From positions 2,418,001-2,482,000 of the forward strand of contig NZ_CP076543.1 in assembly GCF_030440515.1 (NCBI RefSeq): DNA of 64,000 nucleotides. The letters are read 5' to 3'. Under the pieces are notes generated by a model that was not told the DNA's origin, made no database searches, and worked only from the letters and a program-made list of their open reading frames with translations. This stretch comes from Streptomyces xanthophaeus. GTDB taxonomy: Bacteria > Actinomycetota > Actinomycetes > Streptomycetales > Streptomycetaceae. Position 1 is the stretch's first letter, and every line of letters begins with the position of its first letter. A program made the translations under genes and the position numbers. This document shows, one piece after another, positions 58,392 through 64,000 of this stretch.

Positions 58392-59216
58392 ATGAGTGAG
58401 ACACCCCGCTCCAGGGAAACCGGGGGCGACACCAGTACTGGGCTTCCCCAGCACCGTACTGGGCATGCGTTCGCGCACACTCCTCACCGATCGGACAGCC
58501 GTTCGCCCCAAACCCCCCGGGGCGCCCGGCAACCCGATCCGGGCGGCCGTCCCGGAACCATCCCCCCTGTTCCGGGACGGCCGGCCACTCCTCTCCTGAT
58601 CGCCGCGGTCTGCGGCCTCCTCTTCTCCCTGGTCACCTGGCAGGTGCTGGTCTCCGGCCCGCTGCTGACCCCGGACCACGCGCTGAGCCGCGCCCTGGTG
58701 CGCACGGTCCCGGACTCCGTCACCGAGCGCCTCTCGGACCTCGGCAACATCCCGGTCGCCGTGCCCGTCCTCGTCCTGGCCATGGCGTACGCCGCCCGGC
58801 GCGGGCGGGCGCTCGCCGCCGGGGCCGCGGGCCTGGCGATGGCCCTGGTGCCGGCCCTGGTCATCCCGTTCAAGGAGTGGACCGCCCGGCCCGGGCCCCT
58901 GGAGCCCTGGGCCGCCGGCTACTTCCCCTCGGGCCACACGGCCACCGCCGCCGTCGCGTACCTCGGCGCGGCCCTGCTCGTGCGCCCGTACACCCGCCGG
59001 GCATGGCCGACGGCCGCCGCCCTGGTGCTGACGGGGGCGACGGCCGCCGGGCTGATCCTTCGGGGGTGGCACTGGCCGCTGGACGTCCTGGCCAGCCTGC
59101 TGCTCTGCACTCCCCTGCTGCTCGCAGTGGCGTGGGCCGGCGGGGTCGGCCGGGCAGGACGACCCGGCCGGGCAGGACGGCTCAGCCTCCGAAGTACGCG
59201 TCGAAGTTCCGGCTGA
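58392..59216 (+). CDS. PAP2-family membrane phosphatase
   Basis: A 274-residue membrane protein with a roughly 70-residue hydrophilic N-terminus and about six membrane segments. The phosphatidic acid phosphatase motifs are KEWTARPGP (near 160), FPSGHTATAAVAYLG (about 178) and LRGWHWPLDVLASLLL (about 225). It likely dephosphorylates a lipid phosphate such as undecaprenyl pyrophosphate or phosphatidate. The start is ATG 58392. Its 3' end overlaps the convergent chitinase gene by 35 bp. Confidence 0.9.
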   Translation: MSETPRSRETGGDTSTGLPQHRTGHAFAHTPHRSDSRSPQTPRGARQPDPGGRPGTIPPVPGRPATPLLIAAVCGLLFSLVTWQVLVSGPLLTPDHALSRALVRTVPDSVTERLSDLGNIPVAVPVLVLAMAYAARRGRALAAGAAGLAMALVPALVIPFKEWTARPGPLEPWAAGYFPSGHTATAAVAYLGAALLVRPYTRRAWPTAAALVLTGATAAGLILRGWHWPLDVLASLLLCTPLLLAVAWAGGVGRAGRPGRAGRLSLRSTRRSSG

Positions 59217-60987
59217 ACTCCCAGCCTCCGAAGCGGTCCCAGTTGATCGACCAGGTCATCAGGCCGCGCAGCCCCGGCCAGGTGCCGTGGGTCCGGTAGG
59301 TCCCGCAGTCCGTCCCCTTCGTCAGACAGTTCAGGGCCTTGTTCACTTCTGCCGGCGAGGTGTGGCCGTTGCCCGCGTTCGTCGTGGCCGGCAGGCCGAT
59401 GGCGACCTGGTCCGGGCGCAGGGCCGGGAAGACCCGGGCGGTGTTCCCGGCGACCGGGAAGCCGGTGAGCAGCATGTCGGTCATGGCGATGTGGAAGTCC
59501 GCGCCGCCCATGGAGTGGTACTGGTTGTCGAGGCCCATGATCGAGCCCGAGTTGTAGTCCTGGACGTGGAGCAGGGTGAGGTCGTCACGCAGGGCGTGGA
59601 TGACCGGGAGGTACGCGCCGGCGCGCGGGTCCTGGCCGCCCCAGGGGCCGGAGCCGTAGTACTGGTAGCCCAGCTGGACGAAGAAGGTCTCCGGGGCCAT
59701 GGTCAGGACGAAGTCCGGTCCGTAGCGGGCCTTCAGGGTCTTCACGGCCGAGATCAGGTTGACGACCACCGGGGTGGTGGGCGCCCGGAAGTCGGTGTCC
59801 CCGGTGGCCAGGGACAGGGAGTGGCCCTCGAAGTCGATGTCCAGGCCGTCGAGGCCGTACTCGTCGATGATCTTGCCGACGGAGGAGACGAAGGCGTCCC
59901 GGGCGGCCGGGCTCGCGAGCTGGACCTGGCCGTTCTGGCCGCCGATCGAGATCAGCACCTTCTTGCCGGCCGCCTGCTTGGCCTTGACGGCCGCCTTGAA
60001 CTCCGCCGGGGATTCGGCGTTCGGGCATTCCGCGACCGGGCAGAGCCGGAAGCGGATGTCGCCCGAGGTCACCGAAGTGGGTTCGCCGAAGGCGAGGTTG
60101 ATGACGTCCCAGGAGGCGGGCACGTCGGCCATCCGGACGTATCCGGAGCCGTTGGCGAAGCTCGCGTGCAGGTAGCCGACGAGCGCGTGCGCGGGCAGGC
60201 CACCCCCGCCCCCTCCCCCGCCACCGGGCGTGGTCGCGGAGGCGGGCGCGCTCTGCGGGGAGGCGCCCGCCGCGTTCACCGCGCTGACCCGGAAGGTGTA
60301 CGTGGTGGCCGCGGCGAGGCCGGTCACGGCCGCCGAGGCCGAGGTGACGGACAGCGGCGCCGCGCCGTCCCGGTGGACGGTGTACGAGGTGGCGCCCGGG
60401 ACCGCCGACCAGGACAGCGCGACGGACGTCGACGAGGTGGCGGAGGCGGTCAGGCCGGTGGGGGCGGCCGGGGGCTGGGGCTGCCCGGGACCGCCGGGGT
60501 CCGGGCCGACCAGGGTGAGGTCGTCGGTGAGATGGGCGGGCTGGCCGTACCAGCCGTGGGTGTAGACGGTCACCGAGGTCGTGGACGGGCCGGTGCGGAA
60601 GGTGGTCGTCAGCTGCTTCCACGCCCCCGGCGTCTGCGTCCAGGCCGACACGTCGGTGGTGCCGGTGCCGCTCGCGCCGAGGTAGACGTACGCGCCCTGC
60701 ACCCACGCGCCGAGCGTGTACGCCGAGTCGGGCTTGACGGTGACGGTCTGGGAGCAGCGGGCGTTGTCCTGGCCGGCCGGGGTGGCCCTCAGGGCGGAAT
60801 TTCCGCCGTGGACGGGTGTGGTGACGACGGCTCCGCTGCCGCCGGAGCAGCTCCAGCCGTCGAGGCCGGCCTCGAAGCCGCCGTTGCGTACGAGGTCGGC
60901 GTCGGCCGCCGCGGCGGGCGGGCCCGCGGCGAGGAAGCCGGCCACCGCGAGGGCGGCGGCCGTGAGGAGGGGTAGGGCTCTGCGCAC
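59182..60987 (-). CDS. Secreted GH18 chitinase with CBM and fibronectin III domains
   Basis: A 601-residue extracellular chitinase. It has a Sec signal peptide (1-27), a carbohydrate-binding beta-sandwich (about 29-160), an Fn3 domain (about 172-255: PAAPTGLTASATSSTSVALSW), a Gly-run linker and a GH18 catalytic domain (about 265-601) with the DGLDIDFE catalytic motif. This domain order is common in Streptomyces chitinases. The GTG at 60987 follows CCGGAGG. The promoter at 61033-61061 carries a chitinase-type operator. Confidence 0.95.
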   Translation of the reverse strand: MRRALPLLTAAALAVAGFLAAGPPAAAADADLVRNGGFEAGLDGWSCSGGSGAVVTTPVHGGNSALRATPAGQDNARCSQTVTVKPDSAYTLGAWVQGAYVYLGASGTGTTDVSAWTQTPGAWKQLTTTFRTGPSTTSVTVYTHGWYGQPAHLTDDLTLVGPDPGGPGQPQPPAAPTGLTASATSSTSVALSWSAVPGATSYTVHRDGAAPLSVTSASAAVTGLAAATTYTFRVSAVNAAGASPQSAPASATTPGGGGGGGGGLPAHALVGYLHASFANGSGYVRMADVPASWDVINLAFGEPTSVTSGDIRFRLCPVAECPNAESPAEFKAAVKAKQAAGKKVLISIGGQNGQVQLASPAARDAFVSSVGKIIDEYGLDGLDIDFEGHSLSLATGDTDFRAPTTPVVVNLISAVKTLKARYGPDFVLTMAPETFFVQLGYQYYGSGPWGGQDPRAGAYLPVIHALRDDLTLLHVQDYNSGSIMGLDNQYHSMGGADFHIAMTDMLLTGFPVAGNTARVFPALRPDQVAIGLPATTNAGNGHTSPAEVNKALNCLTKGTDCGTYRTHGTWPGLRGLMTWSINWDRFGGWEFSRNFDAYFGG

Positions 60988-61032
60988 AACTGCCTCCGGT
61001 GCATGGGGGGATGGAGGGGGTCAGCGGCGCCC

Positions 61033-61061
61033 AAGATGGTCCAGACCAATACCCTTGTCAA
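61033..61061 (-). promoter_or_regulatory. Chitinase promoter with TGGTCCAGACCA operator
   Basis: On the minus strand, TTGACA (61061-61056) and CATCTT (61038-61033) are spaced 17 bp. The spacer carries TGGTCTGGACCA (61048-61037), which overlaps the start of the -10 element; on the plus strand it reads TGGTCCAGACCA. This matches the 12-bp element known from Streptomyces chitinase promoters and is one base from the DasR consensus core TGGTCTAGACCA. Only one copy was seen. Confidence 0.7.
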
Positions 61062-61522
61062 GCCTTCCGGCCCTCCTTCGCCGGCATGCCCGCGGCCGCC
61101 TCGTGCATCGCGAGCTCCAGCACGGCCGGATCGGTGAGCGTCCCCTCGCCGTCCGGGAGCACCAGCCAGCGCACCCCGCCGGTCGCCCGGCCGGGATACG
61201 GGACCACGATCCAGCTCCCGCGCCCGGCACCCCGTACGCCCGTGCCGAGCCAGCGCGACGCCGTGCCCGCGGGCACGAAGAAGCCCACCCTGGAGTCGCC
61301 GAACTCGGCGAGCACCGGGCCGGGCCGGTCGAGGAGCAGGCGGAGCACGTCGAGGGTGGGCCGCCCCAGCTCCCCGGGCAGGACCAGCACGTCCCAGCGC
61401 CGGCCGGCGGGCAGCAGGGCGACCCCGAGCGGGTTGCGCTCCCACTCCCACCGGCAGGCGTCCGGATCCGGCGCCACCGATACCAGCCAGTCCACTGCCG
61501 TCCTGGCCCCCGGAATCGTCAT
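61058..61522 (-). CDS. Unknown small Streptomyces protein
   Basis: A 154-residue soluble protein, with ARTAVDWLVSVAPDPDACRWEWERNPLGVALLPAGRRWD at its N-terminus cut into short beta/alpha units and GSWIVVPYPGRATGGVRWLVLP in the middle. It faintly recalls the N-terminal fold of bifunctional primase/polymerase proteins, but catalytic acids are not evident, so I leave the function open. The start is ATG 61522 behind GGAGG. It reads toward the chitinase gene; its end touches the chitinase -35 box. Confidence 0.7.
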   Translation of the reverse strand: MTIPGARTAVDWLVSVAPDPDACRWEWERNPLGVALLPAGRRWDVLVLPGELGRPTLDVLRLLLDRPGPVLAEFGDSRVGFFVPAGTASRWLGTGVRGAGRGSWIVVPYPGRATGGVRWLVLPDGEGTLTDPAVLELAMHEAAAGMPAKEGRKA

Positions 61523-61543
61523 CGCCCGGCCTCCGCTCCCTGT

Positions 61544-61562
61544 AGGTGAGGGGTTCTCACCT
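61544..61562. promoter_or_regulatory. 19-bp perfect dyad upstream of the unknown gene
   Basis: AGGTGAG and CTCACCT around a GGGTT loop, 21 bp before the 61522 start. It may be an operator or leader hairpin. The rest of the 182-bp gap (61523-61704) shows nothing else assignable. Confidence 0.4.
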
Positions 61563-61704
61563 GGAGAGAGCGGGGCCGGGCGCAGGTATGACGCGGGTTT
61601 CGTCACTCCAAGGCAGTGAAGCGGGTCACACGGTGACCGGCGGTCCGCACCGGGCACGGCCCGGGGCGAAGCAAGCGGTGCGCGGCGCGCGGGCTCGGGG
61701 CGGC

Positions 61705-63123
61705 CTAGCTGTCGAAGCCGAGGCCGAAGCGGTCCAGCGTCTTGAGCCACAGGTTCCGGTGTCCGCCGCGGGCGTCCGCGCGGGCCAGCGACCACTTGGT
61801 GAGCGCGATCCCGGTCCAGGCGAAGGGCTCGGGCGGGAACGGCATCGGCTTGGACTTCACCATCTCCAGCTGTGTGCGCTCCGTGGAGAGCCCGTCCAGC
61901 AGGTCCAGCATCACGTCCGCCCCGAACCGGGTGGCCCCCACGCCGAGGCCGGTGTAGCCGGCCGCGTAGGCCACCTTCCCCGAGTGCGCCGTGCCGAAGA
62001 AGGCGGAAAAGCGCGAGCAGGTGTCGATGGCTCCGCCCCAGGCGTGGCTGAACTTCAGCCCCTCCAGCTGCGGGAAGGCCGTGAAGAAGTGCTCCGCGAG
62101 CTTGAGGTAGGTCTCGGGGCGGTGGTCGTACTCGGAGTCGAGCTTCCCGCGGTAGGGGTAGATCGCGTCGTAGCCGCCCCACAGGATCCGGTTGTCACGG
62201 GTGATCCGGAAGTAGTGGAACTGGTTGGCGCTGTCGCCGAGTCCCTGCCGCCTCTTCCAGCCGATCGCGGCCAGCTGGGCCTCGTCGAGCGGCTCGCTCA
62301 TCAGCGCGTAGTCGTAGACCGGGACGGTGAACGGGCGGACCCGGCGGACCAGCGAGGGGAAGATGTTGGTGCCGAGGGCGACCCGGCGCGCGAGGATCGT
62401 GCCGTAGGGGGTCGTCACGGTCATCCCGGAGCCTGCCCCGGCCAGCTTGAGGCCGCGGGTGTTCTCGTAGATCCGCACCCCGAGCTCCAGGCAGGCCCGC
62501 TTGAGGCCCCAGGCCAGCTTCGCCGGATTGAGCATGGCGACGCCGTCGCGGTCCCAGAGGCCCGCGAGGAAGGTCGGCGAGTCGACCTCGGCGCGCACGG
62601 CCTCGCCGTCCAGCCATTCGGAGCCGTCGGCGAGGCCCAGGCGCAGCGCCTCCTCGTGCAGTTCGCGCAGCTCCTCGACCTGGTGCGGTTCGGTGGCGAC
62701 GTCGATCTCGCCGGTCCGCTCGAAGTCGCAGTCGATGCCGTAGCGGGCGACGGCCTCCTCGATGGCGTCGAGGTTGCGGGCGCCCATCTCCTCCAGCTTG
62801 GCCAGCTCGCCGGGCCAGCGGGCGATTCCGTTGCTGAGGCCGTGGGTGAGGGAGGCGGCGCAGAATCCGCCGTTGCGGCCGGAGGCGGCCCAGCCCGCCT
62901 CCTTGCTCTCGATCAGTACGACGTCCCGCCCGGGGTCGCGCTCCTTGGCGATCAGGGCGGTCCACAGCCCGCTGTAGCCGCCGCCGACGACCAGCAGGTC
63001 GCAGCGCTCGTCGGAGGTCAGCGCCGGCTCGGGGGCCGGCTTACCGGGGTCGTCCAGCCAGTACGAGACCGGCTTCGCTTCGGAAAGGGATTTCGCAACA
63101 CTACGCATGGCGACTGGGGCCAT
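61705..63123 (-). CDS. FAD-dependent amine oxidase-like protein (DAO/PuuB type)
   Basis: A 472-residue flavoprotein with the FAD dinucleotide motif VVGGGYSGLWTALIAKE (about 44-60), AASGRNGGFC (about 83) and the late DAO-type GYTGLGVGATRFGADVML (about 390). It resembles gamma-glutamylputrescine oxidase and glycine/sarcosine oxidase relatives. I chose ATG 63123 since GGGAG lies 9 bp before it; TTG 63132 overlaps that site. It is 42 bp after the permease gene, so importer and oxidase are likely one operon for polyamine use. Confidence 0.9.
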   Translation of the reverse strand: MAPVAMRSVAKSLSEAKPVSYWLDDPGKPAPEPALTSDERCDLLVVGGGYSGLWTALIAKERDPGRDVVLIESKEAGWAASGRNGGFCAASLTHGLSNGIARWPGELAKLEEMGARNLDAIEEAVARYGIDCDFERTGEIDVATEPHQVEELRELHEEALRLGLADGSEWLDGEAVRAEVDSPTFLAGLWDRDGVAMLNPAKLAWGLKRACLELGVRIYENTRGLKLAGAGSGMTVTTPYGTILARRVALGTNIFPSLVRRVRPFTVPVYDYALMSEPLDEAQLAAIGWKRRQGLGDSANQFHYFRITRDNRILWGGYDAIYPYRGKLDSEYDHRPETYLKLAEHFFTAFPQLEGLKFSHAWGGAIDTCSRFSAFFGTAHSGKVAYAAGYTGLGVGATRFGADVMLDLLDGLSTERTQLEMVKSKPMPFPPEPFAWTGIALTKWSLARADARGGHRNLWLKTLDRFGLGFDS

Positions 63124-63165
63124 GGCTTCCAACTCCCTACGGAACTGATGACGTGCTTTCCCGAA

Positions 63166-63972
63166 TTACTTCGGTTGTGCCTTCTTGCGGCGGTTGCCGA
63201 CCATCTGGCCGGCCAGGACCACCAGCACCGCGATGACGAACATCGCCGTACCGATGACGTTGATCTGCACGGGCGTACCGCGCTGGGCCGATCCCCACAC
63301 GAACATGGGGAAGGTGACGGTGTTGCCCGAGTTGAAGTTGGTGATGATGAAGTCGTCGAAGGAGAGCGCGAAGGAGAGCAGCGCGCCCGCCGCGATACCG
63401 GGTGCCGCGATCGGCAGGGTGACCCGTACGAAGGTCTGCACCGGGCCGGCGTAGAGGTCGCGGGCGGCCTCCTCCAGCCGCGGGTCCATGGACAGGACAC
63501 GCGCCTTGACGGCGGCGACGACGAAGCTGAGGCAGAACATGATGTGCGCTATCAGGATCGTCCAGAAGCCCAGCTGGATGCCCATGTTGAGGAAGAGTGC
63601 GAGCAGCGAGGCCGCCATCACGATCTCGGGCATGGCCATGGGCAGGAAGATCAGCGAGTTGACCGCCCCGCGCGCCCGGAAGCGGTAGCGCACGAGCGCG
63701 AAGGCGATCGCTGTGCCCAGCGCGGTCGCGACGAGGGTGGACCAGAGGGCGATCTGGAGCGAGAGGGACAGGGAGCCGCACATGTCGGCGACCCCGCAGG
63801 GGTCCTTCCACGCGTCGAGGGAGAACTCCTGCCAGGCGTAGTTGAACCGCCCGGTGGGGTTGTTGAAGGAGAACACGGTGACGACGACGTTCGGCAGGAT
63901 CATGTACGCGAGCGTGCCGAGGCCCGCGATGACGACCAGGTTGCGCCGGAGCCAGGTGAGGGGATTGCGCAT
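63166..63972 (-). CDS. Polyamine-type ABC transporter permease (PotC-like)
   Basis: A 268-residue permease of the PotC/ModB group with about six membrane segments. The EAA loop is LEEAARDLYAGPVQTFVRVTLP (about 165-186), and FALSFDDFIITNFNSG is characteristic of PotC proteins. It starts at ATG 63972, overlapping the previous stop by one base (TGATG), and lies next to an amine-oxidase-like gene, supporting putrescine/spermidine import. Confidence 0.93.
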   Translation of the reverse strand: MRNPLTWLRRNLVVIAGLGTLAYMILPNVVVTVFSFNNPTGRFNYAWQEFSLDAWKDPCGVADMCGSLSLSLQIALWSTLVATALGTAIAFALVRYRFRARGAVNSLIFLPMAMPEIVMAASLLALFLNMGIQLGFWTILIAHIMFCLSFVVAAVKARVLSMDPRLEEAARDLYAGPVQTFVRVTLPIAAPGIAAGALLSFALSFDDFIITNFNSGNTVTFPMFVWGSAQRGTPVQINVIGTAMFVIAVLVVLAGQMVGNRRKKAQPK

Positions 63973-64000
63973 CAGACCAGGTCCTCCGTCCCCGCTCGGC
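63972..64000 (-). CDS. End of an upstream ABC permease gene (PotB-like), truncated by window
   Basis: Only the last nine codons are visible, ending GTEDLV-stop. The stop overlaps the PotC-like ATG by one base (TGATG), the coupling expected for a PotB-PotC pair. The identity rests on position only. Confidence 0.5.

Noticed and set aside
54302..58480. Extension of the membrane ATPase frame to 1392 codons
   Set aside because: The extra part reads antisense through gabT. ATG 56650 gives a sensible protein and leaves a normal divergent promoter.

Overview
The window is high-GC actinobacterial DNA, almost certainly from a Streptomyces chromosome. Coding frames show the strong third-position G/C bias of the genus, and GTG and TTG starts are common. 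The flanking gene order (infB-ylxR-nusA-rimP, proS, ispG, rseP-like protease, dxr, acyl-CoA dehydrogenase, then aldehyde dehydrogenase, PucR regulator, gabT, chitinase and a polyamine-type transporter) is, as I recall, the conserved core order of Streptomyces chromosomes. No tRNA, rRNA, CRISPR array, transposase or integrase was found.

Region 1 (1-18845) is core. It holds the transcription/translation operon rimP-nusA-ylxR-infB on the minus strand (infB is cut by the window edge), a divergent lipoprotein/ferritin-like pair, a degenerate APH-fold protein, an SPFH protein, proS, two GNAT acetyltransferases, the MEP-pathway genes ispG and dxr around an M50 protease, an unknown protein and an acyl-CoA dehydrogenase.

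Region 2 (about 18.9-50.5 kb) is a type II polyketide biosynthetic gene cluster set into that core. It has the minimal PKS (KS-alpha, chain-length factor, ACP), a discrete acyltransferase, a DpsC-like KSIII whose catalytic Cys is replaced by Ser, and an Sfp-type PPTase. It also has a di-domain aromatase/cyclase, an ActIII-like ketoreductase and an ActIV-like metallo-beta-lactamase-fold cyclase. Tailoring candidates are two luciferase-like oxidoreductases, a flavin reductase, an FAD monooxygenase, an ABM monooxygenase, an old-yellow-enzyme reductase, a SnoaL-like protein, two MDR reductases, a second SDR, an amidohydrolase and an APH-type kinase. Transport is an MFS exporter and an amino-acid-type ABC importer. 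Regulators are two small SARPs, one large AfsR-like SARP and a MarR protein. No glycosyltransferase or methyltransferase is present. The set suggests an alkyl-primed aromatic polyketide of the benzoisochromanequinone/naphthoquinone kind, but the product cannot be read from sequence.

The cluster looks regulated as a unit. Six promoter regions carry 7-bp direct repeats of the form CTCCAGC/CTGGAGC on an 11-bp pitch, the usual SARP operator geometry. Four cluster genes (PPTase, the AfsR-like regulator, the MFS exporter and the first MDR) contain the rare TTA codon, suggesting bldA control. Long perfect hairpins separate convergent units at about 20.2, 26.2 and 34.5 kb, and another closes the cluster at 50.45 kb.

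Region 3 (51.0-64.0 kb) returns to core: aldehyde dehydrogenase, a PucR regulator, a membrane ATP-binding protein, gabT, a PAP2 phosphatase, a secreted GH18 chitinase with a chitinase-type operator, an unknown protein, an amine-oxidase-like flavoprotein and polyamine-type ABC permeases. Most of these fit putrescine/GABA catabolism.
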